A stretch of DNA of 64,000 nt from Bradyrhizobium tropiciagri (GCF_018130545.1 NZ_JAFCKF010000001.1:1116001-1180000), one strand, 5' to 3'; counted from the first letter of the stretch, positions 33,915 to 43,140 are shown. Numbers and translations are program-made. Notes: generated by a model not told the origin, from the sequence alone.

Positions 33915-34628
33915 TCACGAATGCTCCGCGACCCAGCTCGCGAAGGCATCGAGCACCTCGGCCATCACCTCGCGGTCGGTGCGGCCGGAGCGCTTGAGGA
34001 CGTGGAAGGAGTGATCTGCCTCCTTGACCAGATGCAGTGTCGCACGGCTACCCAGCCCCTTCACCACGGGCTGGAGCAGGTCGAGCTCGGCCAGCGCGTC
34101 GCGGGTGCCTTGCAGGAACAGCAAGGGAATCTTGACCTCGGCAAGATGCTTGGCTCGCTCGTTCGACGGCTTGCCGGCGGGATGCAGCGGGAAGCCGAGG
34201 AACACCAGCCCGCGCACGCCTTCGAGCGGCGCTTTGGCCTGCGCCTGCGAGGTCATGCGTCCACCGAACGACTTGCCGCCGGCGAACAGCGGCAGTTCGC
34301 CGCAACGCCGCCCGGCTTCGGCCACCGCAGCCCGCACCGTCGCCTGCGCGACGGCGGGCGGATCGGGCCGCTTGCTGGCCTTCTCCATGTAGGGAAACTG
34401 ATAGCGCAGCGTCGCGATGCCGCGCTCCGCCAGGCCCTCCGCGATCATGGCCATCGACGCATGCGTCATGCCGGCCCCGGCGCCATGCGCAAACACGTAG
34501 GCCGCGCGTGCCTGCGCCGGGCGCAGCAGCAGCGCGGACACCGTGCTGTCGTCCGCGACGGCGATCGAGAGCGGCTGTGCACCTGACGCGTTCAAGATGA
34601 CATCTCGAAGAATTGTTGCTCCGGGCAT
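33915..34628 (-). CDS. Alpha/beta hydrolase (Tex30/KANL3-like family)
   Basis: This 237-residue cytoplasmic hydrolase has the oxyanion region FAHGAGAGMTH (47-57). The nucleophile elbow is G118-K-S120-F-G122. The acid lies near QGTRDALAE and the catalytic His in KEADHSFH near the C-terminus. The set is complete, so an esterase or related activity is expected. The start is not clear: ATG 34628 fits the family N-terminus but lacks a good ribosome binding site, and longer in-frame starts exist. Convergent with the SDR gene. Confidence 0.8.
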   Translation of the reverse strand: MPGATILRDVILNASGAQPLSIAVADDSTVSALLLRPAQARAAYVFAHGAGAGMTHASMAMIAEGLAERGIATLRYQFPYMEKASKRPDPPAVAQATVRAAVAEAGRRCGELPLFAGGKSFGGRMTSQAQAKAPLEGVRGLVFLGFPLHPAGKPSNERAKHLAEVKIPLLFLQGTRDALAELDLLQPVVKGLGSRATLHLVKEADHSFHVLKRSGRTDREVMAEVLDAFASWVAEHS

Positions 34629-34855
34629 TTCTAGCCGCAGGCCTCGATGCGCGCAAATGTCGCCACCGTCGCGACGCCGCAAGTGAACTGGCTCACAGCC
34701 GATCAACATTTCTTTGGCAACATTTCCGTTGGTAGACCAAGCGTCGCTACTGTAGGATGGTACGCAGCGCACTACACGCTTAGCGCGAACCTGTTTCGGC
34801 GAATTTTAATATCTCATCCATATCACGCGCGGGTACCGCGAATCGGGGGACGGGC

Positions 34856-36694
34856 ATGCCTCGCAAGACGATCTTTTTCATCGGACTGTTGATTGTCGCC
34901 GGCCTCCTCTACTTCAAGGATGATATCGAGACGGCGGCGAGCGGCTTCCACGTCAAGGTCGTCGACTACCAGCCGCCGGCAAAGACGGTGTGGCTCGACC
35001 AGAATGTCACCGCCGCACGGCTGCGCTGGTTCTATCACGCCGACCAGGGCACGCGGACCTTCGGTATCCCCCTGAAATGGTTCACGGCGCTGGAGCAGCC
35101 GACGGTATGGCCGCCGTTCAGCGCGGCACCGCGGCTCAGCGAGACCAATTATCTCGGCCGCTTCGGCTTCATTGCCGACACCGTGATTCCAGGCAACCCG
35201 GATGCGCTGCCGATCGGCTTCGCGCCGAGCTCTCCGATGGCCGATGCCAACGGCGCACCCTGGCGCAACCCGCACACAAAGGAAGATATGCTCGGGGTCG
35301 GGCTGACCTGCGCCGCCTGCCACACCGGAAGTTTCAGCTATCGCGGCACCGAGATCGTGATCGACGGCGGACCGGCCAACACCAATCTGTTCGAATTCCA
35401 GAAGAGCGTCGGCCTGTCGTTGCTGCTGACCCGGTTCTGGCCGGGCCGCTTTGCGCGCTTTGCCGACGAGATCCTCGGCAAGGAGGCCAGCGTCGACGAA
35501 CGCATGGCGTTGCGTGGCCAGCTCGATCTCGTACTGAAGCAATATGCCAACATCAACGCCCTGGAGACCAAGGTCGCCGCCAACAGCGTCGAGGAAGGCT
35601 ACGCACGGCTCGACGCGCTGAACCGGATCGGCAACCAGGTGTTCTCGATCGACCTGAACAATCCGAACAACTATGCCTCGCATTCGGCACCGGTGCATTT
35701 CCCGCGGATCTGGAACGCGCCGTGGTTCAGCTGGGTGCAATATGACGGCTCGATCATGCAGCCGATGGTCCGCAATGCCGGCGAGGCGCTCGGCGTCAGC
35801 GCCGAGCTCAATCTGCTCGATGAGTCCAAGGGCCTGTTCAAATCGAGCGCGCAGATCGAGACGCTGTACGAGATGGAGCAGATGATCGCCGGCAAGGACG
35901 AGCCGAGCAAGACGAAGGGCTTTGACGGCCTGGCATCGCCGAAATGGCCGGAGAACATCCTGGGGCAGATCAACATGCCTCTCGCGATAGAGGGCGGCAA
36001 ACTCTACAAGAAGCATTGTGAGGGCTGTCACGGCCCGGCGATCAACAGCAAGGCGCTGCCGCAGGACGAAGCCTACGCATTGTTCGAGGACGACAAACGC
36101 TGGATCAAGAACGACGCCGGCAAGCGGATTCTGAACGTCGAGTTGATTCCGATCAGCCATATCGGCACCGACAGTGCACAGGCCGAAGGCCTCAGGAGCC
36201 GCACGGTCGAGACCCCCGCCAATCTGAAGATCAAGAGCGGCAGCTTCGGGCCGGCGCTCGGCGAACTGGTCGAGAAGACGGTCGACTACTGGTACGACCA
36301 GAACAACACCCCGCCGGAAGATCGCAAGCGCATCAACGGCTACCGGCCGAACGAGATCCAGGCGCCGCTCGCCTACAAGGTCCGGCCGCTCAACGGCATC
36401 TGGGCGACCCCGCCCTATCTGCACAACGGATCGGTCCCGACCATCTACGCGCTGCTGTCGCCGGTGAAGGAGCGTCCCCCGATCGTCTATCTCGGCAGCC
36501 GAGAGTATGACCCGAAGAACCTCGGCTACGTCTCGGACGGCAAGATCAAGAACGTCTTCGCGCTCGACACCTCAAAGCGCGGCAACAGCAATACCGGACA
36601 CGAATTCTCGAACGAGAAGGGCACCGGTGTAATCGGACCGAAGCTCGAGGAAGACGAGCGCCGCGCCCTGATCGAATTCATCAAGACGCTCTGA
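34856..36694 (+). CDS. Di-haem c-type cytochrome, RoxA/cytochrome c peroxidase-like
   Basis: This 612-residue protein is anchored by one N-terminal helix (TIFFIGLLIVAGLLYF). It has two haem c sites, C152-AA-C-H156 and C388-EG-C-H392. The segment RPLNGIWATPPYLHNGSVPTIYALL is typical of the RoxA (rubber oxygenase) branch of the di-haem peroxidase superfamily. Such proteins are exported and matured in the periplasm; some cleave polyisoprene, others act as peroxidases or have unknown roles. Start ATG 34856 has a GGGGGACGGG upstream. The gene stands alone, divergent from the hydrolase gene. Substrate unproven. Confidence 0.85.
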   Translation: MPRKTIFFIGLLIVAGLLYFKDDIETAASGFHVKVVDYQPPAKTVWLDQNVTAARLRWFYHADQGTRTFGIPLKWFTALEQPTVWPPFSAAPRLSETNYLGRFGFIADTVIPGNPDALPIGFAPSSPMADANGAPWRNPHTKEDMLGVGLTCAACHTGSFSYRGTEIVIDGGPANTNLFEFQKSVGLSLLLTRFWPGRFARFADEILGKEASVDERMALRGQLDLVLKQYANINALETKVAANSVEEGYARLDALNRIGNQVFSIDLNNPNNYASHSAPVHFPRIWNAPWFSWVQYDGSIMQPMVRNAGEALGVSAELNLLDESKGLFKSSAQIETLYEMEQMIAGKDEPSKTKGFDGLASPKWPENILGQINMPLAIEGGKLYKKHCEGCHGPAINSKALPQDEAYALFEDDKRWIKNDAGKRILNVELIPISHIGTDSAQAEGLRSRTVETPANLKIKSGSFGPALGELVEKTVDYWYDQNNTPPEDRKRINGYRPNEIQAPLAYKVRPLNGIWATPPYLHNGSVPTIYALLSPVKERPPIVYLGSREYDPKNLGYVSDGKIKNVFALDTSKRGNSNTGHEFSNEKGTGVIGPKLEEDERRALIEFIKTL

Positions 36695-36738
36695 CATCGG
36701 TTGGCAGCCAGACCTCCCCGCTTGCGGTGGAGGTCCGG

Positions 36739-38289
36739 TTATTCCTTCGGCGTGCTCAGCTTCGGCACCGGCTGCCGGCGTGCAGGGCGGGTCATCGCTT
36801 CCAGCTCGAGCAGCTGGTTGAGCTGCTCCTCGGTCAGAAGCTTCTCCTCCAGCACGATGTCGGCCACCGAGCGGTTCTCCTTCAGCGCGCGGCGCGCCAC
36901 GCGCGATGAGGCCTCATAGCCGAGCGCCGGCGCCAGCGCCGTGATCAGGCCGATCGAGCCCTGCACCAGGCTGCGGCAACGCTCGCGATCGGCCTCGATG
37001 CCGTCGACGCAGCGCTTGGTCAGCGTATCGATCGCCGCCGTCAGCATGCGCAGCGAACTCAACACGCAATAGCCGATGGTCGGCTCGAACGCATTGAGCT
37101 GCAATTGGCCGCCTTCGGCGCACATCGTCACTGTGAGGTCGTGCCCGATCACCAGGAAGGCGACCTGGTTGACCACCTCGGGAATCACAGGATTGACCTT
37201 GCCGGGCATGATCGACGAGCCGGCCTGCACCGCCGGCAGGCGGATTTCGCCGATGCCGGTGCGCGGCCCCGACGACAGCAGCCGCAGGTCGTTGCAGATC
37301 TTCGACACCTTCACCGCGACGCGCTTCAGCACGCCCGAGAACAGCACGAAGGCTCCGAGGTCGGAGGTCGCCTCGATCAGGTTCGAGGCCAGCACCATTG
37401 GCTGACCCGACAGCCGCGACAATTCCTCGACCGCAAGCGCGGCATAGCGCGGATCGGCATTGATGCCGGTGCCGATCGCAGTCGCCCCGAGATTGACCTC
37501 GCGGAACAGGCTGGATATCTCGTTCAGCCGCGCGACGTCTTCCTTCACGGTGGCGTGGAAGGCGTCGAACTCCTGGCCGAGGGTCATCGGAACCGCATCC
37601 TGCAGCTGGGTGCGGCCCATCTTCAGGACGTCGGCAAACTCCACCGCCTTGCCCTTGAAGGCATAGGCGAGATCGTCGAGCGCGCGCACCAGCGGCTGGG
37701 TGGCGAAGATCACCGCGAGCCGCAATGCGGTCGGATAGGCATCGTTGGTCGACTGCGCCATGTTGACGTCGTCGTTCGGATGCAGCGTGTGATAATCGCC
37801 GGGCTTCTTGCCCATCAGCTTGAGCGCGACGTTGGCGATCACCTCGTTGGCATTCATGTTGGTCGAAGTGCCGGCGCCGCCCTGGATCGCGTCGACGACG
37901 AAGGACTCGGCATAGACCTTGTCGGTCGCGACCCGGGTGCATGCCTTGTCGATCGCATCGGCCTTTTCCGGCGCGAGATAGCCGAGGCGCTTGTTGGCGC
38001 GCGCGGCCGCCTGCTTCACCAGCGCCAGCGCGCGGACGAATTCCGGGAAGTGGCCGACCGGTACGCCCGTGATCGGAAAATTCATAACCGCGCGCTTGGT
38101 GTGGATGCCCCACAGCGCGTTGGCCGGCACATCGTCCTCGCCGAGCAGATCGTGCTCGGTGCGCGACTGCGCCTGCTCGATCGGCACGGTACGGACGGTC
38201 GCGATCGCAAGCTCGCTGACGCCGCCGCTGTCGCCGGAAGGTGGCGCAGTGCCTGCGGTGGTGGCGGTTTCAACCTTCGATTCGGCCAT
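36739..38289 (-). CDS. aspA: Aspartate ammonia-lyase
   Basis: This 516-residue member of the fumarase/aspartase superfamily has the signature GSSIMPGKVNP, the STNDAYPT segment and TEHDLLGEDDVP, which marks aspartase rather than fumarase. It converts L-aspartate to fumarate and ammonia. Roughly 45 extra residues (Ala/Thr/Ser-rich) precede the usual start of the fold, so the protein is longer than the typical 470-480. The extension is in frame from ATG 38289, which has GGAGGG upstream. Monocistronic. A 308-base divergent gap to the next gene holds no clear element. Confidence 0.9.
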   Translation of the reverse strand: MAESKVETATTAGTAPPSGDSGGVSELAIATVRTVPIEQAQSRTEHDLLGEDDVPANALWGIHTKRAVMNFPITGVPVGHFPEFVRALALVKQAAARANKRLGYLAPEKADAIDKACTRVATDKVYAESFVVDAIQGGAGTSTNMNANEVIANVALKLMGKKPGDYHTLHPNDDVNMAQSTNDAYPTALRLAVIFATQPLVRALDDLAYAFKGKAVEFADVLKMGRTQLQDAVPMTLGQEFDAFHATVKEDVARLNEISSLFREVNLGATAIGTGINADPRYAALAVEELSRLSGQPMVLASNLIEATSDLGAFVLFSGVLKRVAVKVSKICNDLRLLSSGPRTGIGEIRLPAVQAGSSIMPGKVNPVIPEVVNQVAFLVIGHDLTVTMCAEGGQLQLNAFEPTIGYCVLSSLRMLTAAIDTLTKRCVDGIEADRERCRSLVQGSIGLITALAPALGYEASSRVARRALKENRSVADIVLEEKLLTEEQLNQLLELEAMTRPARRQPVPKLSTPKE

Positions 38290-38597
38290 CGATCCCTCCG
38301 TTACCTGCTGCAACCATGTCGTCAGCGACGCCAGCCATGATGCGCCCGACCGGCATCGAAAGCCAATGCCTGTCGGCAAAGTCTTGCACACCGGCGAACC
38401 GAACGAGGCGAAAAAGCAGCGCCGAGCCGGCGGTCGAGCGCCTTGCCTTATCTGTCATGATAACAACAGCTTATAGCTCGATGCCGCGGTTCACCCGGCG
38501 ACGGCTGCGGCTGCTTTCTCCACCCCGTCATCGCGTGCTAGATCAACATCAACTGGCGCACATGCGCTGCGACATCGAACGAACCAAGGGCCAAGCC

Positions 38598-39311
38598 GTG
38601 TCCAACAACAACGAAGCGATAGCCATCAAATTCCGTTGCCCGGCGGAGCTCGAGGGCAAGATTCCGCCGCCGGTGCCGGCGTCATTGGGTCTTCCCGGAT
38701 GGCTCAAGGCGATGCCGACGCAGGCCTTCAACACGATGAGCAATCGCGAAGAGGATACCGTCAAGCGCTGCCCGCCATTCGTCGATGCGATGACATCAGG
38801 TTTCCTGATGCCGCTGGTCTGCGACCTCAAGGTCGAGAACGGCGAGATCACTTGGGACAACGATCTTCCGTCCGGAGGCGCACTGGAATTCCCGCGCTCG
38901 CCGGTCGGATTCCACGACGAAAGCCAGGTGATCGGCTCGCCGCTGTTCGAGGCTGACCGCCTCCTCATCAAGTTCGTCAACCTGTGGACCATCGAGGCGC
39001 CGCCGGGCTACTCGCTGTACTTCACCCATCCGGTCAATCGGTTCGACCTGCCGTTCACCACGCTGACCGGCATGGTCGACTGCGACCTGTTTCACGACAG
39101 CTGGGTTCATTTCCCGGCGCACTGGCACGACACCAAGTTCAGCGGCGTCCTGCCCAAGGGCACGCCGGTTGCGCAATGCTTCCCGGTGAAGCGCGAAAAC
39201 TGGGTCGCGCAGACCTCGGCGATGACGCCGGATGAAACGTCGCGTGCCCAGGAACTGTCCAACAGGATGGCCCGCGAGCCCGGCGTCTATCGCCGCCAGT
39301 TTCGGAGCTAG
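38598..39311 (+). CDS. Hypothetical protein, possibly DUF6065-like (237 aa)
   Basis: This is a soluble protein without signal peptide, rich in aromatic residues. The segment FTHPVNRFDLPFTTLTGMVD and later GVLPKGTPVAQCFPVKRENW resemble, from memory, the DUF6065 family, whose function is unknown; this match is weak. The start is GTG 38598 with AAGGG eight bases upstream. ATG 38562 is an alternative that adds 12 residues. It is divergent from aspA and convergent with the TPR gene, with a family B repeat in between. Confidence 0.65.
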   Translation: MSNNNEAIAIKFRCPAELEGKIPPPVPASLGLPGWLKAMPTQAFNTMSNREEDTVKRCPPFVDAMTSGFLMPLVCDLKVENGEITWDNDLPSGGALEFPRSPVGFHDESQVIGSPLFEADRLLIKFVNLWTIEAPPGYSLYFTHPVNRFDLPFTTLTGMVDCDLFHDSWVHFPAHWHDTKFSGVLPKGTPVAQCFPVKRENWVAQTSAMTPDETSRAQELSNRMAREPGVYRRQFRS

Positions 39312-39374
39312 GCGCGCGCGAGACGGCGTTGCGAGGCGATGGCGGGTGTTGGTGGAGACCAGACTCTATCCACT

Positions 39375-39498
39375 CGTCGTCCCGGCGAAAGCCGGGACCC
39401 ATACGCCGCAGCGGACCTTGTTGAAGGGACTCGTCGTCCCAGCGTCGCAAGACAACTGGCAGTCGTGGTTATGGGTCCCGGCCTTCGCCGGGACGACG
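39375..39498. repeat. Family B palindromic repeat, copy 2
   Basis: CGTCGTCCCGGCGAAAGCC at the left and GGCCTTCGCCGGGACGAC at the right are inverted modules, with the CCCATA/TATGGG inner pieces preserved. It lies between the convergent hypothetical and TPR genes. Confidence 0.92.
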
Positions 39499-39557
39499 GC
39501 GAGTTTTGGGGCGCGGCCGGTGATCATGAACTAGCGTTCTCGCGCAGTTCGACCCGC

Positions 39558-40394
39558 CTAGCTCAGAAACTTCGCAAACCCGCTGCGACGGAAGAAGAAG
39601 CGGCCATGCGATGACATGATCAGCGCGGCCGTGGTGCGGCCGATCATTTGCGGCCGGCCGCGCATCGCCAGACGCAGATTGGCTTCGCCGGCGTCGCGGT
39701 CGCCCATTTCCAGAAGACTGGCGGAAAAGCTGAGACGCGTCAGCGGGTCGTCAGGGCGCTGCGCCACCACCTGACGGTAGAGATCCGCCGCCGCGGCATA
39801 TTCGCCGTCGAGCAGCAACACACGCGCGAGCGCGGCCAGAACGTCGGGATGTCCCGGCGCCGCCGCGCGCAACTTCTCCAGCATCGCGCGCGCGCGGCCG
39901 CGCTCATTGCGCTGAGGCAAGAGTTGCGCGAGCAAGAGCTGGAATTCGAGGCTCCCGGGCGCCAGAGCCAGCGCGCTCTCAAGCACGGCAACCGCCTCGT
40001 CGATGCGGCCGGCTGCGTGCAATTGCCCGGCCAGCGCCTGAAATGCGGGCAGATACGGTGGCCGCCGCGCGGTGGTTCGCCGCAACAGATCGATCGCCTC
40101 GCTCTGGCGACCGACGCCGCCGAGCGCCGCGCCGAGCAGGGTTTCGAGGCCGGGATCCTCGACGCGGCGCGTGGCGCGCTCGAGTGGCGCGATCGCCTCC
40201 TCGTTGCGGTTCTGGATCATCAGCGCCCGGGCCAGGATCGAGGCCGCGCCGACGTCGTTGCGGTTTGCCTTCAAGACCTCCGCCGCCAGCCGCTCGGCTT
40301 CGACGATCTGTCCCATCTGCAATGCGACGATGGCGCGTTGCAGGACCGGGGACGGGCTGGGCCCGCGATGGGAAGGAGGCGGAGGTTTCGGCAT
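39558..40394 (-). CDS. Tetratricopeptide repeat protein
   Basis: This 278-residue all-helical protein carries about six degenerate TPR units, for example LQRAIVALQMGQIVEAERLAAEVLKANRND and AVAVLESALALAPGSLEFQLLLAQLL, with the usual A-x3-LAPG-type turns. It begins with a proline-rich stretch (KPPPPSHRGPSPSP). There is no signal peptide, so a cytoplasmic scaffold role is likely. It ends in FFRRSGFAKFLS. ATG 40394 is preferred over GTG 40406; neither has a strong ribosome binding site. A tRNA gene follows upstream on the same strand. Confidence 0.85.
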   Translation of the reverse strand: MPKPPPPSHRGPSPSPVLQRAIVALQMGQIVEAERLAAEVLKANRNDVGAASILARALMIQNRNEEAIAPLERATRRVEDPGLETLLGAALGGVGRQSEAIDLLRRTTARRPPYLPAFQALAGQLHAAGRIDEAVAVLESALALAPGSLEFQLLLAQLLPQRNERGRARAMLEKLRAAAPGHPDVLAALARVLLLDGEYAAAADLYRQVVAQRPDDPLTRLSFSASLLEMGDRDAGEANLRLAMRGRPQMIGRTTAALIMSSHGRFFFRRSGFAKFLS

Positions 40395-40533
40395 GCGGTC
40401 CGTCACGAGAACATTGTCTCAGCCGTTATCACCGCCGCCGACCGAGCGTCCAGCGAAACTCGCCAACGCACCCGCCGGAACCTGGCCTCGTGGGAAATGG
40501 CGGTATTCGCAGGGCCTATTGCGATCAGCAGAT

Positions 40534-40610
40534 TGGCGATCCCGGGAAGACTCGAACTTCCGACCTACGGTTTAGGAAACCGTCGCTCTATCCGGCTGAG
40601 CTACGGGACC
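40534..40610 (-). tRNA. tRNA-Arg (anticodon CCT)
   Basis: Reading the minus strand from 40610 gives acceptor GGTCCCG, D-arm GCTC/GAGC, anticodon stem ACGGT/ACCGT around the loop TTCCTAA (anticodon CCT, reads AGG), T-arm GGAAG/CTTCC with TTCGAGT, acceptor CGGGATC, discriminator G and encoded CCA. All stems pair, with one G-U in the acceptor. It is 77 bases including CCA. No integrase or direct repeat was noticed next to it. Confidence 0.95.
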
Positions 40611-40726
40611 GCGAACCCGCGACGAAGCATGCGGGGTGCCATCCCATAGCAGAGGCGACGCCTGATCGCCAGCCCGCGCCACATTGGGCGCACGCCATGT
40701 TGCTCGGAGTTTCGGTGCTTCGCGCG

Positions 40727-42232
40727 CTACGCCACCTGCCGGGCCGTGTTCGAGGCAGTCTTCGCCGCACTCGCCCGCTGCGCCGGCAGAAACTCGATCG
40801 CCTCGTCCTTCAGTGAGCCGAAGCGCAGCGTCATGATGTCGAGCGCATAGTTCTGGTAGAGCCGCCACGGCCGGCGCGAGCCCTGTTTGGGGAACCTGGC
40901 CGCCGCACGCTGGATATAGCCCGACGAGAAATCCACCCAGGGCAGTTCGGTGACATCAGGAGCGTTCCGCCGCGGCGTGACTTGGGCGTAGCCGTTCGTC
41001 TTCATGTGGTTGAGCACGCGGCAGACATATTCGCAGGTCAGGTCGCATTTCAGCGTCCAGGACGCATTGGTATAGCCGAAGGCGGCGGCGAGGTTCGGCA
41101 CGCCGGAATACATCAGCCCCTTGTAGTTCATGGTCTGCGACAGATCGACCGGCGCGCCGTCGACCTTGATCTCGAGCCCGCCGAGCACCTGCAGATCGAG
41201 GCCGGTCGCGGTCACCACGACGTCGGCGTCGAGCACATTGCCGCTCTTGAGCTTGATGCCCCCACGCGTGAAGGTCTCGATCTGGTCGGTAACGACAGAC
41301 GAGGCGCCACTGCGCAAGGATTGAAAGAGATCCCCGTTCGGCACCAGACAGAGCCGCTGGTCCCATGGATTGTAGCGCGGCGTGAAATGGGTGGCGACGT
41401 CGTAGTCGGGGCCGAGCGCGTGGCGCACGCCGCCCAGGATCAGCTTCTTCACCCGTTCCGGATCGCGCTTGCAGAGCCGGTAGAAATACATGCCGAACAG
41501 CACGTTCTTCCAGCGGGTGAGACCGTATGCGAGTTTTGCGGGCAGCCGCGCCCGCAGCCAGTTGGCAACCTTGTCCTCGTCGGGCCGCGCCACGACATAG
41601 GTCGGCGAGCGCTGCAGCATCGTGACGTGGGCGGCGGTCTTGGCCATTTCCGGCACCAGCGTCACCGCGGTCGCGCCGCTGCCGATCACCACCACTTTCT
41701 TGCCGGCGTAGTCGATGTCTTCGGTCCATTTCTGCGGATGGACGACGCGGCCGGCGAAATCGGCGATGCCGGCGAAGTCGGGCGTGTAGCCGTGCTCGTA
41801 TTTGTAGTAGCCGCTGCACATGAACAGGAAGCTGCAGGTGAAGCGCTCGATCGTCTTCTCCGGCCCGCGCTCGACCTCGACCGTCCATTGCGAATCCGCC
41901 GACGACCAGTCGGCGCGCACGACGCGATGGTTGAAGCGGATGTTCTTGTCGATGCCATAGACGCGCGCGGTCTCGCGCACATAGTTCAGGATCGAGGGAC
42001 CGTCGGCAATCGCCTTCGGCTCGGTCCACGGCCGGAACGAATAGCCGAGCGTGTACATGTCGGAGTCGGAGCGGATGCCGGGATAACGGAACAGATCCCA
42101 GGTGCCGCCGATGCAATCGCGGCCTTCAAGAATGGCGTAGCTGCGGTCCGGGCAGTTGGCCTGCAAATGATAGCCGGCGCCGATGCCCGACAACCCCGCG
42201 CCCACGATCAACACGTCGAAATGAGCGGACAT
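40727..42232 (-). CDS. FAD/NADPH monooxygenase, Baeyer-Villiger type (EthA-like)
   Basis: This 501-residue protein has two Rossmann motifs, VGAGLSGIGAG (10-20) and VIGSGATAVTL (about 182). Between them is the exact Baeyer-Villiger fingerprint F159-x-G161-x3-H165-x3-W169. GGTWDLFRYPGIRSDSDM (42-59) and the rest place it near EthA. It would oxidise ketones to esters or aromatic/thio compounds to oxides, using NADPH and O2. Start ATG 42232. It is divergent from a TetR gene with multiple palindromes in the shared promoter, as in the EthA/EthR pair of mycobacteria. Confidence 0.9.
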   Translation of the reverse strand: MSAHFDVLIVGAGLSGIGAGYHLQANCPDRSYAILEGRDCIGGTWDLFRYPGIRSDSDMYTLGYSFRPWTEPKAIADGPSILNYVRETARVYGIDKNIRFNHRVVRADWSSADSQWTVEVERGPEKTIERFTCSFLFMCSGYYKYEHGYTPDFAGIADFAGRVVHPQKWTEDIDYAGKKVVVIGSGATAVTLVPEMAKTAAHVTMLQRSPTYVVARPDEDKVANWLRARLPAKLAYGLTRWKNVLFGMYFYRLCKRDPERVKKLILGGVRHALGPDYDVATHFTPRYNPWDQRLCLVPNGDLFQSLRSGASSVVTDQIETFTRGGIKLKSGNVLDADVVVTATGLDLQVLGGLEIKVDGAPVDLSQTMNYKGLMYSGVPNLAAAFGYTNASWTLKCDLTCEYVCRVLNHMKTNGYAQVTPRRNAPDVTELPWVDFSSGYIQRAAARFPKQGSRRPWRLYQNYALDIMTLRFGSLKDEAIEFLPAQRASAAKTASNTARQVA

Positions 42233-42256
42233 GCCCTGATCCTCCGGTGACAGTAT

Positions 42257-42293
42257 TGACAATCTGTATTGTCAGATACCTTGACATCTGACA
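42257..42293. promoter_or_regulatory. Overlapping TetR-type operators between monooxygenase and tetR
   Basis: Two perfect inverted repeats overlap: TGACAAT-CTGT-ATTGTCA at 42257-42274 and TGTCAGAT-N8-ATCTGACA at 42270-42293. A further half-site pair, TATTGACA at about 42254 and TGTCAATA at 42303, extends the pattern into the tetR coding start. This is a dense binding region typical of divergent TetR control. Confidence 0.7.
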
Positions 42294-42968
42294 ATGGCTC
42301 GTGTCAATACACTTTCCATGGCAAGCAGCCCGAAAGCCCGCCTCTATGGCGGTATGGACGCCGAGGAACGCCGCGCCGAGCGACGGCTGAAGCTGATCGA
42401 TGCGGCGATCGAGGTCTATGGCGAGGTCGGTTATCGCGGCGCGACCGTGAAGGCGATCTGCGAGGCGGCGGAACTGACCGAGCGCTATTTCTACGAATCC
42501 TTCGCCAACAGCGAGGCGTTGCTGATCGCGGCCTACAACCATGTCGTCGGCCACCTCCATGACGAAATGACGGCTGCCGCCGCGACAGGCGGCAACGATC
42601 CTGAGGCAAGGCTACGCGCTGCGCTGACGCTGTATTTCACGCGGCTGAAGCAGCACCCGAAGCCCGCGCGGGTCTTCCTGCTGGAGATATCCGGCATCAG
42701 TCCGGCGGTCGATGCCGTCAAGCTCGACGCCTTGCGCGTCTTCAGCGACATCCTGGTACCACCGGCACGCGACCTGAAAGGCGGCGACAAAGCCGCCACG
42801 GCCACGCTGCTTTCGATCGGCATGGTCGGTGCCGTGATCTCGATCGCGCTGCGCTGGGTGTCGAAGCAATACCCGCAACCGGTCGAGGACGTCGTCGCAA
42901 TCGCGGCCAGCTTCTGCCGCGTGGCACTGGCCGAGGCCGATCGCCGCCAGGATTTGCGATCAACCTAG
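42294..42968 (+). CDS. TetR-family transcriptional regulator
   Basis: This is a 224-residue regulator. The N-terminal HTH is visible in LIDAAIEVYGEVGYRGATVKAICEAAELTERYFYESFANSEALLIA (about 34-79), followed by an all-helical ligand domain. It probably represses the divergent Baeyer-Villiger monooxygenase and itself through the overlapping palindromes just upstream. The start is uncertain: ATG 42294 abuts the operator and has no ribosome binding site, so it would be nearly leaderless. ATG 42318 or 42354 could be the real start without losing the HTH. Confidence 0.88.
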   Translation: MARVNTLSMASSPKARLYGGMDAEERRAERRLKLIDAAIEVYGEVGYRGATVKAICEAAELTERYFYESFANSEALLIAAYNHVVGHLHDEMTAAAATGGNDPEARLRAALTLYFTRLKQHPKPARVFLLEISGISPAVDAVKLDALRVFSDILVPPARDLKGGDKAATATLLSIGMVGAVISIALRWVSKQYPQPVEDVVAIAASFCRVALAEADRRQDLRST

Positions 42969-43046
42969 ACGCCGGGTCGCGCGGGCGGCCAATCCGCCGA
43001 TTTTCGATCATGTTTCGCCAGAGTTTGTTAGTCCGCCCTGTCGGCA

Positions 43047-43062
43047 TGTGATCGATTTCACT
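43047..43062. promoter_or_regulatory. CRP/FNR-like site upstream of the LuxR-type regulator
   Basis: TGTGA-TCGATT-TCACT matches the CRP-family pattern TGTGA-N6-TCACA at nine of ten core positions. It lies about 110 bases before the TTG start. It is one of three inverted repeats in this short promoter region. Confidence 0.4.
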
Positions 43063-43091
43063 TGCATGTCGGTCGGCCCGGGTTTTCTTAT

Positions 43092-43140
43092 GCCCGGTAC
43101 CGGGCGGAAGCAGGAGCGACCTGTTTCGCCTTACGAAACA
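43092..43140. promoter_or_regulatory. Two further perfect inverted repeats before the LuxR-type gene
   Basis: GCCCGGTACCGGGC at 43092-43105 is a 14-base palindrome. TGTTTCG-CCTTA-CGAAACA at 43122-43140 is a perfect 7-5-7 repeat ending 31 bases before the start codon, placed where autoregulation would act. Confidence 0.5.

Noticed and set aside
40534-40610. The tRNA-Arg as an integration site for a genomic island
   Set aside because: No integrase gene, direct repeat of the tRNA 3' end or change of composition was seen on either side.
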